Shown here: one piece after another, positions 1 to 9,500 of the stretch
Position numbering within the stretch: the stretch's first letter is position 1
Layout of the letters: every line of letters starts with the position of its first letter
Assembly (NCBI GenBank): GCA_964537505.1
Contig: CAZICK010000025.1
Coordinates: 1-44,175 of the forward strand
Reading direction: 5' to 3'
Length of the DNA stretch: 44,175 bases
Origin: DAINBT01 sp036732785
Lineage (GTDB): Bacteria > Planctomycetota > Phycisphaerae > Sedimentisphaerales > SM23-30
Translations under genes and position numbers: made by a program
Notes under the pieces: generated by a model
Told to the model about the DNA's origin: nothing
The model's input: the letters and a program-made list of their open reading frames with translations, nothing else
Databases searched by the model: none

Positions 1-30
1 ATCTTACCTAATCGTTATAATCGTTACGCA

Positions 31-152
31 AAAATAAGCACTTACATCAATTCCACCAACGTAAAATAAGCACTTACATCAATTCCCCATAACGAAAAAT
101 AAGCACTTACGTCAAATCCGAACATCGAAAAACAACGACTTACAACAACGAA
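31..152. repeat. Tandem repeat, 32/33-bp period
   Basis: Three copies of a 24-bp unit beginning AAAATAAGCACTTAC start at 31, 63 and 96. A decayed fourth copy starts near 129. Copies 1 and 2 are identical over 24 bp and copy 3 differs at two bases. The 8-9 bp gaps also look alike. The array lies just past the 3' end of lepB (minus strand) and may continue to the left of the window. A single copy of the core recurs at 1923, upstream of lepB. Confidence 0.85.
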
Positions 153-173
153 CAAGGTGCAGCCGGTATGGCA

Positions 174-1730
174 CTATTTGATGAATCTCATTTGGCCGAC
201 GTTAGGAATAATAGCGAACCGGAAATTGGGGTGGGGCCGATAGCCGGTGGGCCAATAGACGAAAAACGCCTTGCCGATGAGGTAATCGCGGGGCACGATC
301 CCCTGCCGATAGGTGGTATCGCCGTTGCCTTTGCCGGGAGTATCCCAAAAACGCGAGTCGTGACTGGCCGGACTGTTGTCGCCCATCACAAAAAATTCAT
401 CATCTCCCAGGGTGACGGGATGGTTTTCAGTGCCGAGGCCCGGTCCGCTACCACTCGTATTGGTATAATGGATGTCGCGGTAGAGCCTAACATGTTGTAA
501 CTTAAAGGCTTGCCCCTGCCCTGTTACTGCTACGGATGGCACAGGCAGGTGTTGGTCAGACTGGTAACCCCATTGGTTAGGCGAGCTGGGTCCATCCCAA
601 CTCAGGTGATTTTCGCACAGGTGTATTTCCAGGCGATGATCCACGTTGGCAAACGATACCTCCACCGGCTTACCCGGCGTCAGCGGGGCGAACTTCTTCT
701 CGATCGGCTGCGCAAGCGTTTCGCCCGACTCGTCGGTAATCCTGCAGGTTCCATCGAAATTGATAACGCCGTTGTAGATACGCCCGTATTTGCCCAGTTG
801 GACCGAAACTTGGCCGTCTTGGCCGTCTGGAATCAGAACGAAAGCCAGTTTCATATCGCTGGCGACGAACTCATTGTTGAAAACCGGTTCATCGTTGTAG
901 GCGCAAAATGCTGCGGTTCTCTCGATCCGGAGCTTATCGAATTCGAGAGTTTCGGGCCTTTCCGACCCGGCAAATTCAAAAGCATGTCTTTGCTGATCGA
1001 TTTTCCATGGGCTTCCCTCGAGATCGGGCCGGAACGGCTGAGGCCAGGGACCTTTACGCAAAGATTTGTGACCGGCGGCCGCAGGCTGATAGTCGTTATC
1101 GAAGATGGTCAGCCACAGTATCTCCTGTATCTGGGCGGGCTTACGCTGAATTTCTTTGCACGGAATTTGACCATTTTTGACCGTTGGTGTACGTGTTATA
1201 TACACGTCTCCATCGATAACCTCCACGGTTTCTCCGGGCCGGCCAATCAGTCGCTTGATATAGTTTTCCTGGGGATCGCCTGGGTTCTTGAATACTACCA
1301 CATCCCAGGTTTTCGGTTCGGCGAACTGATAGAGATACTTCAAAACGAGGATGCGATCACCATTGCTTACCCAGTGAGGATAGCTGTTGTCGATTTGGGT
1401 GCCGCACAGCGGACAGGTAGGCGCCTGGCTGTGTCGCAGTCGGTCCGGCGTGATATTTATCCTATGACCGGGCGGAGGAGTCCCCTTCATGCGACCGTAT
1501 TTTTCCGGGATGTAGCCGAAGTTATAACGGCAGGAGCAGGTGGGGCAGACCAAACGAAAATGTGCCCCACGGAGCGTATCGGCCATACTGCCGGTAGGGA
1601 TGATAAAGGCTTCGATCGCAAAGGCGCGAAAGACAAAGGCAAGAATAAAAGCGATCACCAGCGACTCGACGGTCTCTCTGACTGCGTGGACAACGTTTCT
1701 GTGATGGGTCGTTTTAGGTTTGTCGGGCAT
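174..1730 (-). CDS. lepB: Signal peptidase I with zinc-ribbon and large inserted domain
   Basis: Membrane-bound serine protease that removes signal peptides from exported proteins. An N-terminal membrane segment (about residues 21-43) is followed by the PTGSM box with catalytic Ser48. The general base is Lys159 in YIKRLIGRPGE, and the late box GDNSPASHDSRFWD lies near residue 448. Two additions set it apart from ordinary enzymes. A four-cysteine zinc-ribbon-like segment (C62/C65 and C106/C109) sits between the serine and lysine boxes. About 250 residues are inserted between the lysine box and the GDNS box, with a composition like a beta-sandwich domain. At 518 residues it is about twice the usual length. 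The ATG at 1730 has no Shine-Dalgarno sequence, but TATAAC lies 5 nt upstream. The family call is firm; the insert's role is unknown. Confidence 0.95.
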   Translation of the reverse strand: MPDKPKTTHHRNVVHAVRETVESLVIAFILAFVFRAFAIEAFIIPTGSMADTLRGAHFRLVCPTCSCRYNFGYIPEKYGRMKGTPPPGHRINITPDRLRHSQAPTCPLCGTQIDNSYPHWVSNGDRILVLKYLYQFAEPKTWDVVVFKNPGDPQENYIKRLIGRPGETVEVIDGDVYITRTPTVKNGQIPCKEIQRKPAQIQEILWLTIFDNDYQPAAAGHKSLRKGPWPQPFRPDLEGSPWKIDQQRHAFEFAGSERPETLEFDKLRIERTAAFCAYNDEPVFNNEFVASDMKLAFVLIPDGQDGQVSVQLGKYGRIYNGVINFDGTCRITDESGETLAQPIEKKFAPLTPGKPVEVSFANVDHRLEIHLCENHLSWDGPSSPNQWGYQSDQHLPVPSVAVTGQGQAFKLQHVRLYRDIHYTNTSGSGPGLGTENHPVTLGDDEFFVMGDNSPASHDSRFWDTPGKGNGDTTYRQGIVPRDYLIGKAFFVYWPTGYRPHPNFRFAIIPNVGQMRFIK

Positions 1731-1922
1731 TTTTCGTTATAATTCCATTGCACAAAGCGGCAGGGCCTATATTTTCGACCCTAAACTCAAAAAGACCGAC
1801 TTTGCCAATTTTTGCTGTTTCTCCAAAAGGCGGATCCTTGTTCTACGATCACTTAAGAAAATCCGAATCCGCGATCATTTCATTCCGTTGCCTGATAAAG
1901 CTTACGACTGTAATATCCTGCG

Positions 1923-1936
1923 AAATAAGCACTTAC
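1923..1936. repeat. Solitary copy of the left-edge repeat core
   Basis: AAATAAGCACTTAC, identical to the core of the tandem units at 31-119, lies alone in the 569-bp gap between lepB (minus) and the DUF3467 gene (plus). Copies therefore lie on both sides of lepB. Apart from this copy and the promoter candidate at 2124, nothing else was recognised in 1731-2299. Confidence 0.6.
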
Positions 1937-2123
1937 CAAGCCGAGTGTCTCAGAAATCGCCCACAATAAATTCAAAGGCGATTTTACGATATAACATTAC
2001 CGTGGTGTACGCTACAAAAATTATAACGGTTCGTCAAGCCTGTGGAATCGAATATTGACGCTTTGCGGGAGAACAAACTGAAAGGTAAATCTCAAATATT
2101 TTTTATTATACGACTTTTATTAC

Positions 2124-2154
2124 TTGACAGACGGCCCTATTTGACGAATATAGT
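2124..2154 (+). promoter_or_regulatory. Probable sigma-70-type promoter for the DUF3467 gene
   Basis: A perfect -35 hexamer TTGACA (2124-2129) is followed by AATATA after 17 bp or TATAGT after 19 bp. A start site near 2160 would give a leader of about 140 nt before the ATG at 2300. Confidence 0.5.
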
Positions 2155-2299
2155 CTCAACAGTGCTATTGATGGCGTAGAGACTATCTGTTAATGTTTGG
2201 TCTTATAGTTCCGTTGGGATGCGGAATTTAGCACTCTTGATGATAGTTGAAGGCTTACGTATGTGACAGTTTCGATTTATTTGAGAAAGGATTATTTCT

Positions 2300-2683
2300 A
2301 TGGCCGAAGACGCTAAGAACAAAGATGCTAAGAACAAAGATGAAGGTGATGTGAAGGAAGATCCCTCACCGGCTGGTGAAGGTCGTCAAATCCGGATTAA
2401 CCTTGATGACAAGGGCGTGACTGCGGCATATTCGAATTTCTGCCGGGTGACCGGTTCTCCGGAAGAGATTATTATCGATTTCTCCCTGAATCCGAACCCG
2501 TTTACGCGGGAAGATCAGACAATCAAGGTAGATCAGCGTCTGGTTCTGAATTATTACACAGCCAAACGGCTTTTTGCTGCGTTGCAGCAGACGATTATGC
2601 GTCACGAACAGAACTTTGGCGTGATTGAGTTGAATGTGCAGCGTCGGTTGGCTCCTGGCGCCCATTCAGGGGGCAAAAAATAA
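2300..2683 (+). CDS. DUF3467 family protein
   Basis: A 127-residue cytoplasmic protein. Residues 1-30 are charged and contain a direct duplication of AKNKD, visible as a 15-bp DNA repeat. From about residue 38 it follows the DUF3467 pattern: a YSNFCRVTGSPEEIIIDF strand region, then a VDQRLVLNYYTAKRLFAAL helix and a C-terminal helix ending near NFGVIELN. The family's function is not established. The start is supported by GAGAAAGGA 9 nt upstream. It stands alone, with long gaps on both sides. Confidence 0.85.
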   Translation: MAEDAKNKDAKNKDEGDVKEDPSPAGEGRQIRINLDDKGVTAAYSNFCRVTGSPEEIIIDFSLNPNPFTREDQTIKVDQRLVLNYYTAKRLFAALQQTIMRHEQNFGVIELNVQRRLAPGAHSGGKK

Positions 2684-3502
2684 GACTGCCGTGTGTTTGT
2701 TTGGCATTGATAGCCCACACATTGGTGAAATATACCGGTTCGGCCTGGCCGTGTGCAGGACAGGCATGAGATTTGGCGACCCGTAAAAAAAACAGAAAAT
2801 TGTGATTGACAAGGGGCAGTCTCGACGGTAGAAATGGACTTTAGAAGGGGCGGCTTGCCTGGCGCGGGCTGTGTCTGTGAAGTTTTTGTTCGTGCCGGGC
2901 ACACAACTTGCGTTGTGATCGCCCTTGGTGTTCGCAGTAGCCGACGGGTTGTTTTTGTGAGAAAACACGCTGTTTTCGTTAAAAAATGAGGATTTCGGCT
3001 TGCGAAGATAAGCATGTATGACGGTGTTGGTGTTTGATGGAAAGCGAAGGATCGCTGGCTATGTGTTGTTTGTTTTTAAGCTTGCAGGGAGAGTACTCGA
3101 TCGGTTCTATGTTCTCGTTTTCCTCTTGATTATCAGTATTGCCAGGGCTATAGTACTGGCATAACCGATAGCCAATGCAGGGAACAGGGCATCTAACAAG
3201 TTGGCTGTGAGGCAATTACAGCAAATCGGTTTTTGAATGAAGAAAGAGGAATTTATCGGAAATCTCTGGAAAAATTAACGTTATCCGCAGAAATGACAGA
3301 CAATTAGATGACAGGAGGATACAGTGTATGCACCGAAAATAAACTGATCCAGCGGCTGTGGTGGTTTCGCCGGACGGAAGAAATAGAGCGTAAATTAAGT
3401 TTTGGGGAAAAATATAAAAGAAATAAATCGGGTTTTGATGCTGCGGTTTCTTTGAAAACGAGTTGTTTTTAAGATCAACCGTTGCGAAAGGAGATAAAAA
3501 TC
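2684..3502 (+). other. Long leader region before the giant surface protein
   Basis: These 819 bp hold no convincing gene of normal size. Visible items are: TTGACA (2806-2811) with a TAGAAA-like -10 after 17 bp; a 6-bp hairpin TGCCAG/CTGGCA (3140-3161) that overlaps alternative pairings GGCTAT (3146-3151)/ATAGCC (3168-3173) and GCCAA (3171)/TTGGC (3201); and a perfect AGGAGG (3313-3318) in front of two tiny reading frames. No known riboswitch was recognised. The region could be a long structured 5' leader or hold an unannotated small RNA. Confidence 0.4.
3324..3347 (+). CDS. Candidate leader peptide with perfect Shine-Dalgarno
   Basis: AGGAGG at 3313-3318 is followed 5 nt later by GTG (3324), which would encode VYAPKIN and stop with TGA at 3345-3347. 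Alternatively it is followed 9 nt later by ATG (3328), encoding MHRK and stopping at 3342. No longer frame uses this strong ribosome binding site. The site lies about 155 nt before the surface-protein start. This may be a regulatory leader ORF or chance. Confidence 0.3.
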   Translation: MYAPKIN

Positions 3503-6500
3503 ATGGCTAATGGGCTCCGCAAACTTATTAAGAGAGCAAGAAAACAGTATATTAACAATTCAAACCTAAATCGCCGTTTTAATAGATTCGGCTCTCGACT
3601 ACGAGTCGAGGAACTGGAAGAGAGGATAGCCCCGGCTGCTGGTGATATCACCGGAACCGGAACGCTCGTTGGTGCAGTAATGAACCTTGATAGCGGCGAA
3701 ACCGCTATTTTGGAGCTTGGCACTGACACTTATACGCTAACCGCGACTGGTGGCTATACCGGCGATAACGTTCAGATTACATTCGATGCAGGTACCGGTT
3801 CAGCTACCAAAATCACCGAAATCGATTTTGGTAGCGGTTTAGCGCTTGACGCAGATACGGTTCTGACATTGACTAGTAGTAACGGTACCGTAACTGACAC
3901 GCTGACTATCGATACTATTGTTGACACAAGTGACAATACAAATACCGTTAGTTTAGTCGGCAACAACAATACTATCTCTGCTGCCATGGCTGTCGGTACA
4001 GTTACCCTCAATCAGACGGGTATTACAACCTGGAATACCGGCCCAATAACGACCAGTTTAACGGCTGAAACGCTTGCTACCAGCATGCGTGTTGGTGCTG
4101 TAGCTTCCGGCGGTATTGCATTTACCACATCATGCATTGGTACGATGGACGTTTCCGGCGTGCTTTCCGGTCCTATAACATCAGCTTTGACATTAGGCGC
4201 CACGACTCTGGAAGCCGGCAGTGTCGCTGCTGGTGACATCACAGTTGCAACTGGTAATATCGGTGCGATCACACTTGGTAACGCCGGCAATGACGGCACG
4301 CTGGATTTCATAGGTGATATTACAGCGACAGTCGGTTCTATCGCTTCAGTTTCAGGTACTGATGAGACCTCAATAACTATCACTGGTGATATCACAGCCG
4401 GTACTTCGGTTGGCACGATTGGTACTCAGATTCAGACCATAGCGGGTACGATTACAAGTGGTACTTCAGTTGGTAACGTAACAGTTTTGACTGATTTTAC
4501 CGGCGCCATTGAAGCAACAACGATGGTTGGTAACATTTTAGTTGGTAACGATCTGACAGGTGATATTACAGCCGGCACTACAATTGGCACTATTACAGTA
4601 ACAGACGGTAGTATAACTGCCGCATCAGCCATATCCGGCACATTGGTTGGTAACATCGCTGTCGATACTGACTCAAGTGGCACAAATGAAGTACTTGCCG
4701 GTACAATTACAGCGACAACCGGCGACATAGGTACAGTGACTGTTGGTGATGCTACTGGTGAAGGTGACTTCTCTGGTGTATTAACCGCAACAGCCGGCGC
4801 CATTGGTAATGTGTCAGTTGGTAATGATATTTCAGGTGACATGACAGCCGGTACATCGATTGGTACGATTACCACCCTCGATGGTAGTATCACCGCTGCT
4901 TCAACTATCTTGGCTGGTACAGACATTGGTAATATTGCAGTCGATGTTGACGCGGATGGTACTAACGAAGCATTGGCTGGTACAATAACAGCGACGGCAG
5001 GTGACATCGGTACAATCACAATTGGCGCCGCGACCGCTGAAGGCGACCTGACTGGTACCGTAACAGCGACAGCAGGTGCTGTCGGCAACATTTCAGTCGC
5101 TAATGACCTCAGTGGTGATATTACAGCGGGAACAACAATTGGCACTATTACAGTCGTTGATGGTAGTATTACAGCCACCTCAACAATTTTAGCTGGTACA
5201 GACATTGGTAATATTGAGGTCGATGTTGACGCGGATGGTGAAAACGAAGCACTGGCCGGTACGATAACAGCGACAGCAGGTGACATTGGTACGATAACTG
5301 TTGGCGCTGCGACCGCTGAAGGCGACCTGACTGGTACGATAACTGCTACCGCAGGCGCCATTGGCGCAGTTACCGTCGGTAATGATATATCCGGCGATAT
5401 GACAGCCGGCACAACTATTGGAGCTATCATCGTTAATGATGGTAGTATAACAGCCGGTTCAGCAATTACCGCTGGAACAGATATTGCAAGTGTCACTGTG
5501 GATGCTGATGAAGATGGTACTAACGAAGTTATGGCTGGTGCAATCACAGCCACAGCCGGTAGTATTGGTGCTGTTGTTGTTGGCGGTGGCACAAATGCAG
5601 AAGGCGACCTTACTGGTTCGCTGACATCTGGAACAAGTATTACCTCAATCACAGTTGGTAATGATATTACTTCAACCGCCTCGATTACAGCAACAACTTC
5701 TGTGGGTAACATTTTAGTGGATAATGACCTTGCTGGTGACATCAGTGCAACTACAACCATAGGCACAATAACGACAACTGATGGTAGTATAACAGCCGAT
5801 TCGGTAATTGTTGGTAGTGACGTAGGAAACATTGCGGTTGATATTGACGGTGACGGGACTAACGAAGTACTTGCCGGTTCAATTACAGCGACAACGGGTA
5901 ACATTGGTACAGTAACAGTTGGTGCTGATGCGGCATCGGGTGCTGGTGAAGGTACTTTCTCTGGTACGCTAGCTGCCACTGCTGGTTCGATCGGCAATAT
6001 TCAGGTCGGCAATGATCTTACCGGTGACATAGCAGCCGGCACAAATATTGGCACAATTACCGTGCTCGATGGTAGTTTGACCTCGGCATCTGTTATTGTT
6101 GCAGCCGGTACTATTGGCGCTATATCTGTGGATGTCGATGAAGATGGCACAGATGAAACATTAGCCGGTTCGATTACTTCAACAGGCTCAAGTATTGCAA
6201 GTATCGATGTTGGTGGCGATATCACATCGGCCACATTGGTGGCAGGTACTACTATCGGTTCGATTACAACTGATGGTGAGCTTTCAGGTGACATCTTAGC
6301 TGCCGGTAACATAACAGGAACCATTCAGATCGATACTGGTTTAACAGCTACTGGTTCTATTATCTCCTCAGGGGGTAATATTACTGCAGATACAACAATT
6401 ACAGCCGGTGGTTTGCTTGGTACGATCAAGGCGACTGCCGGTGACATCGATGGTGATATAACAGTTGTAGCTGGTGGCGTCAGTGGTACGATTCAGGCTG

Positions 6501-9500
6501 GGACCAATATTGATGGCGATGTGACGATTACGGCTGGTGGTTTAACGGGTACATATAGGGCTGCCACGGGTAACCTCGCCGGTAATCTGCTTGTAACGGC
6601 CGGCGGCATTGGCGCTGCGGCAACGATTACTGCCGGAGCCGATATCGACGGTGATATTACCGCGACAACCGGTGATATTCCTATAGCCATTACCGCGGCG
6701 GTAAATATTGACGGTACTATCCTGGCTGACGCAGGTGCGATTACAGGCACAATCACAGCTACGACAGGTGACATAACCGGTACAGTCCGGGCGGATGTCG
6801 GCGATGTGACTGCCGTTGTTGTCGGTAATGATCTTACCGGCACCATATCGGCGGAAGACGATATCACAAGTATCGTCGTTGGTAACGATATCACCGGCGC
6901 CACAATAACAGCCGACAGCGACAGTGACAGTTCCGGTGATGTTAAGTCTGTAATTGCCGGTGGTCAAATCACGGGTACGATTACAGGTCAGAACATCGAC
7001 CTGGTACAAAGTGGCGGCGTAGCTGGTGACGATATTACGGCTACTATAACGGCAGATGCGGATATCGATTTGATCAATGCCGGTGCCGCTGATATTACCG
7101 GTCTCATGACAGCAACAGTCGCAACAGCAGCATCGCCGCTGGTGACATTTATCGACGGTGGTGTAAGTTATGCGGTCTGGGTTGTAGATACCGGTACGAC
7201 AACACCTGATACAGGTGTAACAGCTACGGTAACGTTTGACGGCACGACGATGGCGATATCGAATCTTACCGGTATCGATGCTAATAATGACCTGCTGATA
7301 ACTACACGTCAGTCAACTGGTGCGGAGCAGACATTGGCAGATGCCGATGTTGATGTTATCGACGCTCCGATAACTATTACAATTACAGCCGCGTCGGCCG
7401 TGACTGTAAACACCATTAATGCTGAGGGTAGTCTTAACCTTGACACCTTGACGAACATCACAGCAACAACCGTTATAGTCGAAGGTGGTGTTAGCGGTAC
7501 AGCCGCCCCGGCAGCCGGTGAAAGTCTAAATTATGGTTCAATTTCCGCCGGGGGCCTGACAATTAACGTTGTGGGCGCCGGAGTTATGGGTGACCTTATC
7601 GTTAACGGCAGTATTTCCGGTGACATAACTATTACAGGCGGTGTCGGTAGAATTATCGTTGGTGAGTCCGGCACCGGCCAGACCGGTAATATTGACGACG
7701 ATGCTGACATAACAGTTACCGGCGCTCTTGGCGGACTGACAGTTGACGGTAACGTTAACGGGTCTGTTTCGGCAACGACGATCGGTAATGTTCAGATTGG
7801 TGGTAACCTCGGTAACGCTATGACAAATAACGAAAGCATTACCGCAACTACCGGTAACGTCGGCAACATCTTTGTTGTCGGTACGATCGGTGCTGACGCG
7901 GCGGGTCAGACGATATCAATTGTATCTGCAACCGGCAGTGTTGGTAATATAGTCGCGGCAGGTGACCTTGGTGCAAGTGCTGCGGCAACAGGCACAACAA
8001 TCATTACTGCCGCTACCAATGTCGGTGATGTCAAATCAATCAGCGGTAATGTTGGTGATGCTAATTCACCGGTAGTTGTAACAGCGACTGCCGGTACGAT
8101 CGGTACAGTTTCAGCGGGTGGTTCTTATGGTATTAATGGTACAATTACTGCACGTGGTGACATTACCGCAGTAACAGCTACCTATATTGATAGTACACCA
8201 CTTGCAACTGAAGGTATCGTAACCGGTACCATTACATCCATTGCTGGTGACATTGGTACAGTAAGCACTATTGAGGCAAATATCTCGGCAACGATTACAG
8301 CCACTTCGGGTGATATTGACGCTGTAACAGTTCTTGATGGAACTGACGCAGACACTATTCTTAATACTGGTGATGTTTCAGGTAATATAACAGCAGGTGG
8401 CGATGTTGACGCTGTAGCTGGTGCGGCAATTAGTGGTGACACAAGCGCAACGCTGGGCACGACCGGTTCACCGGTTACAACCTGGACTGTTGGTAATGTT
8501 ACTTACACATTAGACGCAACAGCCGGTCCTATCCATAACTACACATACACTGGTGGTGCAGTTCCGTCACTGACTGATACAATTGACAACTGGGACGGCA
8601 GTGCGGTTCTTACGACTGATCCGATCAATCTGAGTCTGACAACGACAGCGGTTGATACTGACGGTGCCACAATTCTTAGTGACGCACAGTTCGATCTAGC
8701 CAGTCTGGACTTTGATAATGCTACGGTAACCAATGGCGGTAACACACTGGGTACGTTGCTTGTTGAAGGTGACGTCACCGGCACAATTGACCTTGGTATT
8801 GCCGGATCGATGGCGAACCTGATCGTTGAAGGTGATGTAACAGTTCCAGTCAGAACCACGTCAGTAAGCCTGGTTGCTGTTGGTAGTGCATTAGGTATAG
8901 ATGCACCAACCCTGGCTGAGATGGAAGCAATGTTCATTCATCCGACAGCAGGTACTGTGACATTTGCTGCACCTGCTAATGGCACTGTAGTGGTTCCTGT
9001 AAGTGCAAACAGTGGTGCGGATAATTGTGTGAGTCTGGCTATCGGTGATGGTGGTACTCCTAGTCATTTGGTAAACTTAATGACTCTGACTGCAGGTAGT
9101 AATGCCAATGCCACGGATACTGGTGCGACATACAATGTGACAATAGCGGATGGCGTAGTTACTGCTCTTGCGGGTGAGGGTTCTCTCGCTGATGGTGATG
9201 TAACAATTATCGGTGACCTGGCATACATGCTGTACGGTACTGATCTTGATACAGTAACAATTACCGGTTCGATAACTGACACTGGCGGAATCAGGGCCAA
9301 TGATATTGGTGCTATTACGGTTGGTACCGTAGGCGTCCTGACTTCAGGTGATATGGCCGGCGTTATTTCATCTACCGATGTGACAGACGGTGCATTTGCC
9401 GGCCTTAACGGGGCGATCGCCAGTCTGACAGTTTATGGTGATCTTTCCGGTTCTGTTTATGCTGACAGCACAATTGGTGCGATAGTAATTGGCCAGCAGA

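Noticed and set aside
31..152. CRISPR array
   Set aside because: The spaces between repeats are only 8-9 bp and themselves similar; no cas genes are nearby.
510..1742. 410-residue plus-strand open frame opposite lepB
   Set aside because: It is fully antisense to a gene with clear catalytic motifs; no recognisable domain or ribosome binding site.
4432..5997. 521-residue minus-strand open frame, with similar ones at 4012-4416, 6001-6324 and 9586-10098, inside the surface gene
   Set aside because: Products are monotonous Val/Ala/Pro/Ser/Ile, the antisense image of the repeats. They have no ribosome binding sites and no domain pattern.
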